Made by a program: the position numbers and the translations under genes
The notes under the pieces: model-generated
What the model was told of the DNA's origin: nothing
Seen by the model: only the letters and a program-made list of their open reading frames with translations
Databases searched by the model: none
In this document: positions 25,526 through 35,361 of the stretch, piece after piece
Numbering within the stretch: the stretch's first letter is position 1
Layout: each line of letters starts with the position of its first letter
From: an uncultured Pedosphaera sp.
GTDB lineage: Bacteria > Verrucomicrobiota > Verrucomicrobiia > Limisphaerales > Pedosphaeraceae
DNA: 64,000 nucleotides
Reading direction: 5' to 3'
Assembly: GCA_903918755.1 (NCBI GenBank)
Contig: CAIXFN010000049.1
Coordinates: 88,354 to 152,353 of the forward strand

Positions 25526-28243
25526 TCATTTGCCGCCGGAATTTTGCATTTCCTTCACCCGGTCGGTGATCAACTTGAATTCGTCCGTATTGGTCGGGGC
25601 GGACTTCAAATAAGCTTGCCATTGCTTGATCGCTTCTGGATGGTTTTTGTTCCGGTAGGCGATTTCACCCAGGCCATAAAAGGCGCGAAACCGGTTTTCA
25701 TAGCTTTCCACCGCCGCCACGGCCTCATAATCAGCCTGGGCCGCGGGGAGATTGCCAATCCCCAGGTACGAAATAGCCCGGTTCAGGTGGATATTGACGT
25801 CGTTCGTTTGGACCGCGAGGAGTTCGGTGAGGGAGGGGATGGCGCGGTCGAATTGTTTCAATTGGATCATGGCGTTGGCCTGGAGATACAGGGCGCTGGG
25901 ATCATGGGGGGCAATCGCCAGGACCTCGCTGGCGACCGCCAGTTCATTCGAGGGCTGTTGGAAGAGGTCGTACAATTGCGCCAGCCACAGCCGCGGCGAA
26001 GTCTGCTCGGGCGCCAGGATTCGCGCCCGATCCAGTTCGGTGATCGCCTGGCGGACCAGCCAGCGGTAGCGTTCCTTGTTGTTGCCGAATTGAATATAAA
26101 CCATGCCGAGGTGAAAGCAGAAATTGGGCTCATCGAACGGTCCGTCCAGACCCAGAATTTCATCCCAGGTTCGTTTGGTTCCGAAATCCTCCTGGAGTTG
26201 GCGAATGGACTTGTTTTCGGCCCGCCCGCCCGCCTGCAATCGCGAGTTGAACGCCAGATTGATTTTGGCGGCCACGTTTTCGGGGTTCACCGACAGGGCC
26301 AGTTCAAATGCGTGGGCTGCTGCGGGAAGTTTTTCCCGAACTTGCAGTTGGGCGCCCCAGTAATCCAAGGCCCGGGAATAATTAAGCCCGACCTCCTGCG
26401 CCTCGGGGTTGGAGTTTTCGCTGGCGTGGATGGACTTAAAGAATCGGTCCAGGAAATTTCGCTCCGCCGTCTTCTTTTTTGGGGGAGTGAGCTTGCGGGA
26501 CAACGGGGTCAGGACATCCGTTTCCTCGGATTTCCAGAAGCGCTCATTGACGGCAATTTCGGCCTCGCTCAAAGGCGGACGCTGCAGCACACCCACCTCG
26601 TACGAAGTGAGGGGATAAAAGAGCCCCCGCGGGTGCTGGTAAAGGGCTTCCATGAAATAGCCGAATGTGGGATGGAGGTAATCCACTTCCCGTTCGCGCG
26701 TCATGTTCCGAAACAGGTTGATCTGGGTTTCCGGATTGACCACTTGCGCCAGGGGTGTGCCGGCAAGGTAGGAGCTGAGTTTGAAGGCCGGCCTTTGGTG
26801 ATCCACAAACGTGAAATACGCGGGGTATTCGCGGAGGAGGCTGGTGTCCAGCAGTAGATAATCCGCCGCCTTGCCCGTGCGCTCCAGCCAGGCCTGCAGG
26901 AAAAAGAGCCGGGAGGGGTCATCACTCAGTACCACCGACCCGGCGGGCGGGAGCGACTTGTCGAGGGATTCGCCATAGTGCTGCCAATCCCGGTTCCCGG
27001 CATGGCTCAGCAAGGGAAAATTCTTCACCACCAGCAGCAGTGGGGCCACCAGGAAAAGGAGCCAGACACCGGCCACGACGGCGGACTTGGCCAATTGGAG
27101 CACGAACGGGGGTTCGTGGCGGCGTTTCATCGGTTTGGTTCCGAAGACCAGCAGGAAATAACCGGCGAAATAACCGATTCCCAGGGCGCCAAGATAGTAG
27201 AGGGGGAGGGAGCGCAATCCGGGCACCAATTCACGCGGGCTGAACTTTGGGTCAAAGGCCGTCCAGAGACAGAGCAGCAACATGAAGCCATGCACCACAT
27301 GCACCATGCTTTGCGCCAGGAAGGCGCCCAATTTGCTGGTGTCGCCCGAAAACGGCGACCAGCGGACCGAGAGCACGGCCACCGGCAAAAGCGAAGTCAG
27401 GCACAAGCCGGCCAGCACCCCCCGGGGCAATGCGGTGAGGTTGGCTTTGTAGAGTCCAAAGAGATAAACCACGGATGATTTGAAGGGCAATGGATTGTCG
27501 TGGTGGAAGCTGCTCAGCAAGGGGGGCAGCAAGAGGATGCTGAGACCGGCCAATCCCAGGAGGATCATGCGGAGCAGAAATCGCCAATTGAAGAAGGTGA
27601 CGCCTTTGATCCAAATCACCGCCGTCAAGACCGCGGGAAACAACAGGGCAAAGAGCCAGTCGTCGGCAATGGCCACGCCATAGCCAAAGGCAAAAATGCT
27701 CATCCAGGATTCGCGACCATCAATCCGAAATTCGAGCAGACAGCGAACCAGGTAGGCGAACACCAAAACGTCCACGACGGGGCCGGATCCGCTGGTGGAC
27801 TGGCGCCAAAAAAAGTAGGACAACCCGCAAACCAGAACCGCAAACGCGGGCGGCAACCAGGCCTGAGGGATGGTCAGAACGCCGGACAAGCCCGGCTGGC
27901 GGTCCCGTTCCTCCTGGGTGCGATCATGGGGCAGCAAAGCCACCGAGCGGGCGAGGAGTCCCAGGGTCAGCGCCCCGCAAACCGCGCAAAAGAAATTCAG
28001 TCCCAGGGGGATCCAGCGGCTGGGCAGCCAGCCGAGTGGAGCGGTGACGAAGCTGGTTAACGGGATAAAGATGTTCGGGCGCCAGTTCCAGCCCGCGAGA
28101 TTGGAAACCGCGTACCGGTTATCCCCCGTGAGCCAGGGTTGCAGGGTGGCCAGGTAAACTCCCAGCATCACGAGCGTCAGGAGCCAGGGCAGCCAGAAAC
28201 CCGGGAAGCGTGCCGACGGATTTGCTTCGTTCGTTTTTGTCAT
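25526..28243 (-). CDS. DUF2723-type membrane protein with TPR tail
   Basis: 905 residues. The first ~430 residues hold about ten hydrophobic spans, with the opening LQPWLTGDNRYAVSNLAG and repeated small loops. This resembles the DUF2723/PMT-type membrane glycosyltransferases, in which an early acidic loop residue is catalytic. A soluble periplasmic part follows. Residues about 620-905 form TPR helices, such as ALDYWGAQLQVREKLPAAAHAFELAL. The gene heads an operon with a GT4 and a WecA-like enzyme, so a role in protein or polysaccharide glycosylation is likely but inferred. The first-loop sequence differs from the usual DSGEL-type motif of the family. Confidence 0.75.
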   Translation of the reverse strand: MTKTNEANPSARFPGFWLPWLLTLVMLGVYLATLQPWLTGDNRYAVSNLAGWNWRPNIFIPLTSFVTAPLGWLPSRWIPLGLNFFCAVCGALTLGLLARSVALLPHDRTQEERDRQPGLSGVLTIPQAWLPPAFAVLVCGLSYFFWRQSTSGSGPVVDVLVFAYLVRCLLEFRIDGRESWMSIFAFGYGVAIADDWLFALLFPAVLTAVIWIKGVTFFNWRFLLRMILLGLAGLSILLLPPLLSSFHHDNPLPFKSSVVYLFGLYKANLTALPRGVLAGLCLTSLLPVAVLSVRWSPFSGDTSKLGAFLAQSMVHVVHGFMLLLCLWTAFDPKFSPRELVPGLRSLPLYYLGALGIGYFAGYFLLVFGTKPMKRRHEPPFVLQLAKSAVVAGVWLLFLVAPLLLVVKNFPLLSHAGNRDWQHYGESLDKSLPPAGSVVLSDDPSRLFFLQAWLERTGKAADYLLLDTSLLREYPAYFTFVDHQRPAFKLSSYLAGTPLAQVVNPETQINLFRNMTREREVDYLHPTFGYFMEALYQHPRGLFYPLTSYEVGVLQRPPLSEAEIAVNERFWKSEETDVLTPLSRKLTPPKKKTAERNFLDRFFKSIHASENSNPEAQEVGLNYSRALDYWGAQLQVREKLPAAAHAFELALSVNPENVAAKINLAFNSRLQAGGRAENKSIRQLQEDFGTKRTWDEILGLDGPFDEPNFCFHLGMVYIQFGNNKERYRWLVRQAITELDRARILAPEQTSPRLWLAQLYDLFQQPSNELAVASEVLAIAPHDPSALYLQANAMIQLKQFDRAIPSLTELLAVQTNDVNIHLNRAISYLGIGNLPAAQADYEAVAAVESYENRFRAFYGLGEIAYRNKNHPEAIKQWQAYLKSAPTNTDEFKLITDRVKEMQNSGGK

Positions 28244-28310
28244 CAGGAGCTTACAGTTGAATTAATGTGGTCCGGGTTGGCAAGCAGGTAAATCGGGCAT
28301 CCGCGCGGCC

Positions 28311-29483
28311 TCACGGAGTGGCGGAGCCCGGCCGCAGGCGGAGGTCGGCCACGCACTCGACGTGTTGGGTCTGGGGAAAACTATCCAAAGGAATGACTTG
28401 CACGAGTTCAAAGACACCGTCGGCGCAAAGAATGTTCAAATCGCGCGCCATGGTGGCGGGATGGCAGGACACGTAGATGAGCTGGCGGGGGCGCGTGGCG
28501 CGCAGCAATTGGAGGCTTTCGGGGGGACATCCGGTGCGGGGCGGATCCACCAGCACGCAGGTGGCCTCCGCGGAAAAGCGCCCCAGGAGTTCCGGCAGCA
28601 AGTCTTCCGCGCGACCGGTGACAAATTCTCCATTCGTGATGCCCCGCGTCTGGGCATTACGCCGGGCGGCCTTGATGGCCAGTTGGTCCAATTCCACGCC
28701 CACGAAACGTTCGACCAAACCGGCCAGCTCGAGGCCAAAGAAGCCGACGCCGCAATACACGTCCACCAGAAAGCGGGCGCCGCCGGCGCGCAGGAAATCT
28801 CCCGCGGCTCCCACCAATTGGGGGAGGACAAAGAAATTATTTTGAAAGAACGAATCCCGCGGCACTTCCCAACCCTCCGGGTTCAGGCGCAAAACCACCT
28901 TGATGCCGCCCTTGGGTGGCGGGTGGGCCCGGGTATGCCGGATCTGTTCATTCAGCGCCGGTTCGGCGATCTTACATTCCTCAATGTCCACCACGAGGCG
29001 GTTATCCGCGCGAATGAAGCCGATGTTCAGCCCTTTTTTGAACTTGTCCCACTGGCTTCGGATCATGATTCGATTCCGATAGCCATAGGGCTGGGGGCAG
29101 GGGATCACCGGAGCGATGTTCGGATTGGCAAAACCGCCGATTCTTTGGAAATGATCGGTGATCTGCTTGTGCTTGATCTGCAGTTGGGTCGGGTACGCAA
29201 TGTGTTGATACTGACAGCCGCCGCAATCACCAAAGTAACGGCACTGGGGCGAAACCCGCTCGGGGGCTGGTTGGATGACCCGGATCAGCCGCGCCCGGGC
29301 AAAGCGTTTTTTTAGTTCGGTGATCTCAATTTCCACCACTTCGCCGACGAGCACAAATGGAACGAAGATCGCCAGTTCGTCCAACCGTGCCACCCCTTCG
29401 CCCCCGAAAGCGATGTCGTGGATGGTGACGGTGCAACGAGTTCCCGGTAACGGGGGGGGGACGGTTTGCGGAGCGTTATCCAT
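28311..29483 (-). CDS. rlmD: 23S rRNA (uracil-5-)-methyltransferase, RumA/RlmD type
   Basis: 390 residues from the ATG at 29483; the upstream frame to 29555 adds proline-rich sequence unlike the family. Order: TRAM domain (about 10-70, IHDIAFGGEGVARLD), a 4Fe-4S site (CRYFGDCGGC plus an upstream or downstream Cys), and a SAM-binding Rossmann fold with VDVYCGVGFFGLELAG. The catalytic segment is YVSCHPATMARDL, with the nucleophilic Cys, preceded by VLVDPPRTG. The family methylates a uridine in 23S rRNA or tRNA; RumA, RumB and TrmA-like members are hard to separate, so the symbol is tentative. The upstream extension overlaps the end of the DUF3500 gene. Confidence 0.85.
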   Translation of the reverse strand: MDNAPQTVPPPLPGTRCTVTIHDIAFGGEGVARLDELAIFVPFVLVGEVVEIEITELKKRFARARLIRVIQPAPERVSPQCRYFGDCGGCQYQHIAYPTQLQIKHKQITDHFQRIGGFANPNIAPVIPCPQPYGYRNRIMIRSQWDKFKKGLNIGFIRADNRLVVDIEECKIAEPALNEQIRHTRAHPPPKGGIKVVLRLNPEGWEVPRDSFFQNNFFVLPQLVGAAGDFLRAGGARFLVDVYCGVGFFGLELAGLVERFVGVELDQLAIKAARRNAQTRGITNGEFVTGRAEDLLPELLGRFSAEATCVLVDPPRTGCPPESLQLLRATRPRQLIYVSCHPATMARDLNILCADGVFELVQVIPLDSFPQTQHVECVADLRLRPGSATP

Positions 29484-29551
29484 GCAGTTGCCGGGTGGGG
29501 TTGGTGCGGGCACCCGATCGTCGCTGGGCGGTAAATCCCGGCCGGGAGCTA

Positions 29552-30592
29552 TCATTTTCCGTGCGGCACTTCCTCGTAATGCCGGCGCAAAACGTCGTCG
29601 CCAAAATCATTGGCGAAATCCCGCCACACACTGTGGACATGATTCCCGTTGTTTTGCGTGTTATCAAATTCCAGCAGGAAACCGGGGCCCTGCACTCGGT
29701 AATAATTAAGGTCTCCCGGAGCGGTGCCGCCCGCCCAGGCGAAATAGACTTTGTCCCAGCCCGCGTGCTGGATTTTTGCCAGATCCTGCTCCGCGATTTC
29801 CGCGCGATGCCGGTAGGCGTATTCCTTCACCAGGGTGACCAACAGTTCATGTTGCGCTGGAGTCAGGGCGGAGTTGGCCAGGCCCAGCGGTTCCAGCGCC
29901 TTCGCATTGCGGGCGTTGAAGGTGATGATATCCTTGGGGGCCTCATTGGTAATGATCGCGATTTTCTTTTGCTCGTCGGTCAGGGAGTTCACGAGATGCC
30001 GGCCGAGATTCTGTTCCGCCGCCAGGACGCTCAGTCCCTGGCGGGGACCGGAGCGGATTTCGGCCGGATTGGTGCCGAAGAACGCGGGGTTGGCGGCGAG
30101 GACGTGATCGCCCTGGACGACAAAATTCAAGGAGACGTGATGACCTTCCACGCGCCAACCCCACGGGGCGGAGCCGGTGGGCTCACCAAAGACCGTGAAG
30201 AAATACAACTCGGGATCCCGTTGGAATTGCCCTTTGCCCGCCTCAATTTCCGCGAGCACCTGCTCCAGACTCATGATGGTGGTCGCCTTGGCATAACCGC
30301 GCTGGCTCATCCCGCTGGCGAGCAACGCATGGGCGAGTTTCTGTTGCGCCGGGGTCATTTCCTTGAACGGCAATCCCTTGCGCGGTTTCGGAATGAAATG
30401 CCAGTCGAAGCGCTGGGCATCCTCAAACACATAGGTGGCTTTGGCCTTTTGCTCGGCACTCAGGGCTTTTAGAAAATTGCCGGCGGCATCGGACATCTCT
30501 CCGCCCGGACCGGCGGCGCGGAGGTTGGTGGCCAGCAGCGCGGCCAGCAAGAGGATGGCGCCAGAACTTTTCCAGCGTGTTGGATAATGCAT
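29552..30592 (-). CDS. Secreted DUF3500 protein
   Basis: 346 residues from the ATG at 30592, followed by a signal peptide (SSGAILLLAALLATNLRAA). The rest matches the DUF3500 family as I recall it: AKATYVFEDAQRFDWHFIP near the start, GMSQRGYAKATTIMSLEQVL, and the WGWRVEGHHVSLNFVV core. LLEFDNTQNNGNHVHSVWRD stands near the end. Several conserved His residues (HH in EGHHVS, HVH near the end) suggest a metal or catalytic centre, but no activity is established to my knowledge. It lies upstream of the rlmD-like gene on the same strand. Confidence 0.85.
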   Translation of the reverse strand: MHYPTRWKSSGAILLLAALLATNLRAAGPGGEMSDAAGNFLKALSAEQKAKATYVFEDAQRFDWHFIPKPRKGLPFKEMTPAQQKLAHALLASGMSQRGYAKATTIMSLEQVLAEIEAGKGQFQRDPELYFFTVFGEPTGSAPWGWRVEGHHVSLNFVVQGDHVLAANPAFFGTNPAEIRSGPRQGLSVLAAEQNLGRHLVNSLTDEQKKIAIITNEAPKDIITFNARNAKALEPLGLANSALTPAQHELLVTLVKEYAYRHRAEIAEQDLAKIQHAGWDKVYFAWAGGTAPGDLNYYRVQGPGFLLEFDNTQNNGNHVHSVWRDFANDFGDDVLRRHYEEVPHGK

Positions 30593-30717
30593 GAGTGCAA
30601 CGACAACCAAAACGGCCCTTGATTGCAACAAGAAAATCCCCGTCCATCTGGGGCGTAAGGGGCCACCGGACTTTGCCGCAAATTCGCGGCGCCAACCGTC
30701 TCCCGGCCGGGGCGCGT

Positions 30718-33700
30718 CTACCGCCGCGGCGCCAGCACTTCCTGGAGGGCCTGCCCGGTGTGGCTGGAAGCGCAGGCGGCGATTTGTTCCGGCGTGCCTT
30801 GCGCCACGATTTCCCCGCCCCGATCCCCCGCATCAGGCCCCAGATCAATCACCCAATCTGCGGATTTGATGACGTCCAGATTGTGTTCGATGATCAGGAC
30901 GGAGTGTCCGGCGGTCACGAGGCGTTGGAAAACCTGCAGCAGCACCCGGACATCCTCGAAATGGAGTCCGGTGGTGGGTTCGTCGAAAACAAACAGAGTG
31001 GGTTTGACCTGCTCCCGGCTGGCATGCGCGAACTCGGCCAGATGGCGGACGAGTTTCAGTCGCTGACTTTCCCCGCCCGAAAGCGTGTTGATCGGCTGGC
31101 CCAGTTGCAAATAGCCCAGGCCCACGTCGCTCAAAAGTTGGAGACTGGCCACCGCCCGGCGGGCCGGGCGGGAATCTGGAAACTCTGAAAAATAAGCGAT
31201 GGCTTCCTCCACGGTGGCTTCCAGCAAATCCGCAATGCTCAATCCGGCGGGCAAATTGGCGGAGGGGATTTTGATTTCCAGGATGTGCGCGCGGTAGCGC
31301 CGCCCATCGCATTCCGGACAGCGGATGAACACATCGCTCAGAAATTGCATTTCGATTTTTTCGAAGCCGGCTCCCCGGCAGCGCTCGCACTGGCCCTGGC
31401 TGGAATTGAAACTAAACGCGCTGCTGTTCAGCCCGCGTTGGCGGGCGATTTCCGTCTGGGCGAAGAACTCCCGCAAGTCTTCGAAGGCGCCGATATAAAC
31501 CGCCGGATTCGAGCGCGGGGTCCGGCCCAACAGGGATTGATCCACGAGCACGACACCGCCGAGGGATTCCCAGCCGGCCAGCGCGGCGGGAGTCACCGCG
31601 GTCTCTGCCGAGGCGGGGGATTCGGTATCGTCCTCGGCGGAGTCCCCTTCCTCCGCCGGGGTTGCGGCGGTCGGTTCCGCCAGGCGAGCCTGGAGCAGTG
31701 GCAACAAAATCTGGCGGGCCAGCGTGGTCTTGCCCGAACCGCTCACTCCCGTAAGGCAAACCAGCCGGGCGAGAGGGATTTCCACGGTCAGATCGCGGAG
31801 ATTATGCAGCGTGGCATGGTTGATCACCAGGCTGGAACCCGCGGCCGCGGGTGACGATGTTGGGGATCGCTTTGCGGTGGATCGGGCGGTGGCCTTCAAC
31901 CAGGGCGTGGGCCTTCGCTCGGGCAGCGGAATGGAGCGGGTGCCGGCCAGATACTGTCCGGTTAGGGAAGTGGCGGAACGGAGAATCTCCCGGTAAGGGC
32001 CCTGAAACACCACCTGGCCGCCGGCGGCGCCGTGGCCCGGGCCGATGTCAATGATCTGGTCGGCCGCGCGCATCATGCTGGCTTCATGTTCCACCACCAC
32101 CACCGTGTTGCCCGCGTCGCGGAGTTGTTCCAGGATTTTGACCAGCCGGCCCGTGTCGCGGGGATGCAGTCCCACACTGGGTTCATCGAGGACGAACAGG
32201 GTGTTGACGAGGCGGGTGCCGAGACAGGTGGTGAGATTGACGCGTTCGGTTTCGCCGCCGGAAAGCGACCGGGTGGGGCGGTCCAGTGTCAGATAGCCGA
32301 GCCCGACTTCGTTCAAGAAGCCCAACCGGCCCCGGGCTTCTCCCGCCGCCAGTGCGAGCGGATCGTGTGCGGCCGTGGGACGGCGGGTGATAATTTGATC
32401 GACGAGCGCAAAGGCATCCCGCAGTGGCAACTGGTAGAAATCGCTCAGGGATAAGGTGCGCGCCGGTGTCTTGGCGTCCAGAGCATAGTCAATTTTGTAA
32501 AGGAGCGCCTCCGGTTGCAGTCGGTGGCCTTGGCAGGCTGGGCAGAGCTGATAGGACCGGTAACGGGACAGCAGGACCCGCACGTGCATCTTGTAGGCCT
32601 TGGATTCCAACCAGCGAAAATACCCTTTTACGCCATACCAGGCCTTTGGCCACTCGTGCGCCGGGTCCGAGCCATAGCCGGGGTCGCCATTGACGACCCA
32701 ATCCTGCCATTCCCGGGCCAACTCGCGGAAGGGGACGTCCGTCGGGACTTTGCGGATGCGGCAGAATTTCAGCAAGTCCGTCTGGCTTTCCAGACCGTGA
32801 CCCGTGAGCCAGGGTTTGATTGCGCCTTCCGCCAGGGTCTTCGAATGATCGGGAATCGCCAACCGGTAATCAATGGTGATGATCCGCCCGAAACCCTTGC
32901 AGGCCGGACAGGCCCCGACCGGATGATTGAAGCTGAACAGCGCCGGGGAGGGCTCGCGGTATTCGATGTCGCAAGTGGCGCAATGCCAGCGGTTGGAAAA
33001 GCGCCGGGCGGGAACCGGTGCGGATGCTTCGGGCGCGACCGGATGCAGCGTCAGCTTCCCTTTGCCGAAATGATAGGCCTGTTCGCAGGCTTCGACAAAG
33101 CGGGCGCGATTCGCCGGCGTCGTTTTGAGCCGATCCTGAATGATTATCAGACTGGTGGGTTTGAGTGCCTCCAAGGGGGCAGTCGCGTCTTCCAACCGGG
33201 TGGCGACACCGTCCAACAGCAGTCGTTGGTAACCCTGTTTGGCGATCAGCGCGAGAGATTCTTCCAGCGTCAATTTGTCGGAGATGGGAACGGTGAAAGT
33301 GATCAACCATTCGGCGGCCTTACCGCCGTGCTCCAAGCCCTCCCAGATGGCCTGCGGCGAGTCCTGGCGCACCGCTTGGCCGCATTGACGGCAGCGGAGT
33401 TGGGCGATTTGCGGCCACAGCAGCTTCATGTAATCGCAAATCTCCGTCATGGTGCCGACGGTCGAACGGGTGCTCTTGACGGCATTGCGCTGCTCGATGG
33501 CGATCGCCGGCGGGATGCCTTCGATGGCGTCCACGCGCGGCTTGTCCATGCGATCAAAGAACTGGCGGGCGTAGGGCGAGAAGGTCTCGATGTACCGGCG
33601 TTGGCCCTCCGCGAAGAGCGTGTCAAAGGCGAGCGAACTCTTGCCCGACCCGCTCAGACCCGTGATGACGAGCAACCGGTTTTGCGGCAGGTCCAGATCA

Positions 33701-33768
33701 AAATTTTTGAGATTATTATGCCGGACGCCGCGCAGGCGGATCATCGGCACAGCGGAGGTTTTTGCCAT
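30718..33768 (-). CDS. uvrA: UvrABC excinuclease subunit A
   Basis: 1016 residues from the ATG at 33768. The first ABC module has Walker A GLSGSGKSSLAFDTL. Its signature is LSGGETERVNL, and its ATPase end is FVLDEPSVGLHP. The second module has GVSGSGKTTLARQ and LSGGESQRLKL. Zinc-type Cys pairs are present: CRQCG, CDIEY with CPACKG, and CERCRG with CPECDG. It recognises DNA lesions and loads UvrB in nucleotide excision repair. A ~40-residue acidic, Ser/Thr-Ala-rich insertion (EEGDSAEDDTESPASAE) sits just after the second Walker A region, making it longer than the usual ~940 residues. It could be a UvrA2-type paralogue; uvrB is not in the window. Confidence 0.93.
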   Translation of the reverse strand: MAKTSAVPMIRLRGVRHNNLKNFDLDLPQNRLLVITGLSGSGKSSLAFDTLFAEGQRRYIETFSPYARQFFDRMDKPRVDAIEGIPPAIAIEQRNAVKSTRSTVGTMTEICDYMKLLWPQIAQLRCRQCGQAVRQDSPQAIWEGLEHGGKAAEWLITFTVPISDKLTLEESLALIAKQGYQRLLLDGVATRLEDATAPLEALKPTSLIIIQDRLKTTPANRARFVEACEQAYHFGKGKLTLHPVAPEASAPVPARRFSNRWHCATCDIEYREPSPALFSFNHPVGACPACKGFGRIITIDYRLAIPDHSKTLAEGAIKPWLTGHGLESQTDLLKFCRIRKVPTDVPFRELAREWQDWVVNGDPGYGSDPAHEWPKAWYGVKGYFRWLESKAYKMHVRVLLSRYRSYQLCPACQGHRLQPEALLYKIDYALDAKTPARTLSLSDFYQLPLRDAFALVDQIITRRPTAAHDPLALAAGEARGRLGFLNEVGLGYLTLDRPTRSLSGGETERVNLTTCLGTRLVNTLFVLDEPSVGLHPRDTGRLVKILEQLRDAGNTVVVVEHEASMMRAADQIIDIGPGHGAAGGQVVFQGPYREILRSATSLTGQYLAGTRSIPLPERRPTPWLKATARSTAKRSPTSSPAAAGSSLVINHATLHNLRDLTVEIPLARLVCLTGVSGSGKTTLARQILLPLLQARLAEPTAATPAEEGDSAEDDTESPASAETAVTPAALAGWESLGGVVLVDQSLLGRTPRSNPAVYIGAFEDLREFFAQTEIARQRGLNSSAFSFNSSQGQCERCRGAGFEKIEMQFLSDVFIRCPECDGRRYRAHILEIKIPSANLPAGLSIADLLEATVEEAIAYFSEFPDSRPARRAVASLQLLSDVGLGYLQLGQPINTLSGGESQRLKLVRHLAEFAHASREQVKPTLFVFDEPTTGLHFEDVRVLLQVFQRLVTAGHSVLIIEHNLDVIKSADWVIDLGPDAGDRGGEIVAQGTPEQIAACASSHTGQALQEVLAPRR

Positions 33769-33822
33769 GCGTGCGCAATGTAGAGGGGACGTCCGGCAAG
33801 TCAAGCCGTGCCTCGGGCTTAA

Positions 33823-35145
33823 TTAATCAACCGGCTTCTGCAGAATGACGATGCGGTTGGTGTTGGTGCCTTTGGCGTTGTTGTCCACGCCCCAACAATT
33901 GGCGGTCTTGGTAAATTCCTGGTCGTTGATGACCACGAGGAGGGGTGTCAGGCCGGCGGCCCGGCCGCAGGGCAGGATGGATTCCTCCAGTTTCACGGTG
34001 CCGCCCCGGATTTCGCCGACCTCAAAGGCCACGTGGCCGCCGGGGCGGAGCACCCGGTGCAGTTCGCGCAAGACGGCGGTCATTTCCGTTTCCCACGCGG
34101 CGAGCTTTTTGGGCGCCGTGAGCTGTACCGTTTTGGGATCAATGCCGAGAAACCAACAGCGCAACCAGTTGTCGCCCGCGTAGTCCACCACGTCTAAAAA
34201 CGGCGGTGAGGTGACCACCAGGGAAACGGAGTCATCCGGAAATTCCGGCGTGGCCGCGGCGCGGTTGCTGACGAAGCGGGCGAACGGCGCCACCCCGGCC
34301 AGCGTGGCGCGCAAAGCGCCATCGCAGTCCTGCATCAAGATGCGCGACTTCTTCAAAATGATCTTGATGATGTCGCGGGGTGACGGCGTCTGGTTGCGCT
34401 TCGCGTTGATCTTGCGCTGGGCGACCACGGAAGTCGCCTGGTTCGGGGGCAGGGTGTAAACGGAAAAGAACCCGTTGGAATGGCCGGTGAGTCGGTTCAG
34501 CGCGACCAGGGAAATCCATTCATCCACCGCATCCAGGGTGCCGGACCTCCGGCGGGCGAGCAGATACTTCTTCAGCGACGACAGCTTGGTGAGGGTTTCC
34601 TCATGGAAGAAGACCAGCAAATCTTCCGGCATTTCTCCGGGATCGGCGAAATTAATTTCGTCCAACCGGCGGGCGATCTGGTCCAGTCTGGGTGGTGACA
34701 GCCGCGGGCGGATCATCACCTGGCTCAACGGGTTGATATCGCACCCGTACGGCACGCGGCCCATTAGCGCCGCTTCGAGCGGAGTGGTGCCCCGGCCCAT
34801 GAAAGGGTCGTAAACGACGTCGCCGGGCCGCGTCAGCCGGGTGATGAAGAAGCGGGGCAATTGGGGCTTGAAACAGGCGCGGTAGGAAATCTCATGCAGC
34901 GGATTGGCGGCGCGTTGCTTCGCCGTCCAAAACTCGTTGACGTAGGCGGTGGTTTGGGCCGGGCCGGCGGGCGTGCTGAAATGGATGAGAACCTGGCGCG
35001 TCGCGGTGCCAAAGTCCTGGAACTTGGCTAGATCAGCGGCCAGATCGACTGGCGGAGGCGGCACTCGCCGGGGGCGCGGCGGGGCGAAGAACAGTGGTAG
35101 TTCGGTTACCGCTTGCTTGGTTTTCTTTGCGGGTCGTGGCGACAT
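33823..35145 (-). CDS. Solitary DNA methyltransferase (N4-cytosine/N6-adenine type)
   Basis: 440 residues from the ATG at 35145 (MSPRPAKKTKQ). The SAM motif I, VYDPFMGRGTTPLEAAL, comes first (about residue 113). The catalytic motif IV, VVTSPPFLDVVDY, comes about 200 residues later. A helical spacer with NGFFSVYTLPPNQATS lies between, and RPGGHVAFEVGEI follows. TSPPF belongs to amino-methyltransferases acting on exocyclic amines. No restriction nuclease or specificity subunit adjoins it (uvrA on one side, a HAD gene on the other), so it is likely an orphan methylase or a chromosome-marking enzyme. The Lys/Arg-rich N-terminus may bind DNA. The recognition sequence is unknown. An RNA substrate cannot be excluded. 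Confidence 0.8.
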   Translation of the reverse strand: MSPRPAKKTKQAVTELPLFFAPPRPRRVPPPPVDLAADLAKFQDFGTATRQVLIHFSTPAGPAQTTAYVNEFWTAKQRAANPLHEISYRACFKPQLPRFFITRLTRPGDVVYDPFMGRGTTPLEAALMGRVPYGCDINPLSQVMIRPRLSPPRLDQIARRLDEINFADPGEMPEDLLVFFHEETLTKLSSLKKYLLARRRSGTLDAVDEWISLVALNRLTGHSNGFFSVYTLPPNQATSVVAQRKINAKRNQTPSPRDIIKIILKKSRILMQDCDGALRATLAGVAPFARFVSNRAAATPEFPDDSVSLVVTSPPFLDVVDYAGDNWLRCWFLGIDPKTVQLTAPKKLAAWETEMTAVLRELHRVLRPGGHVAFEVGEIRGGTVKLEESILPCGRAAGLTPLLVVINDQEFTKTANCWGVDNNAKGTNTNRIVILQKPVD

Positions 35146-35361
35146 CTCGCAAAACCTCACCAAGAGCCGGCCGGAAATGCAAGCCCGGGGTTGGGTGGAT
35201 GCAGAATCAGTTGGCGGCGCCGCGCCAAACGCCCGGCTTGCCAAGCGGGTCAACCCGTGTTAAGCATAGCTCCGGTTCTGCCATTACCCGGCAACCATTC
35301 CCCGGAGTCAGCGGATGGATTTTTGTCACGGCCGCCCCGGAGAGGCAATCCCCACAAAGTC

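Noticed and set aside
32515..33783. Plus-strand open frame opposite uvrA
   Set aside because: It is antisense to the UvrA motifs and has no independent domain.
35113..35361. Upstream extension of the HAD phosphatase gene
   Set aside because: The first 83 residues overlap the divergent methyltransferase and are not family-like; the ATG at 35362 gives the standard HAD start.
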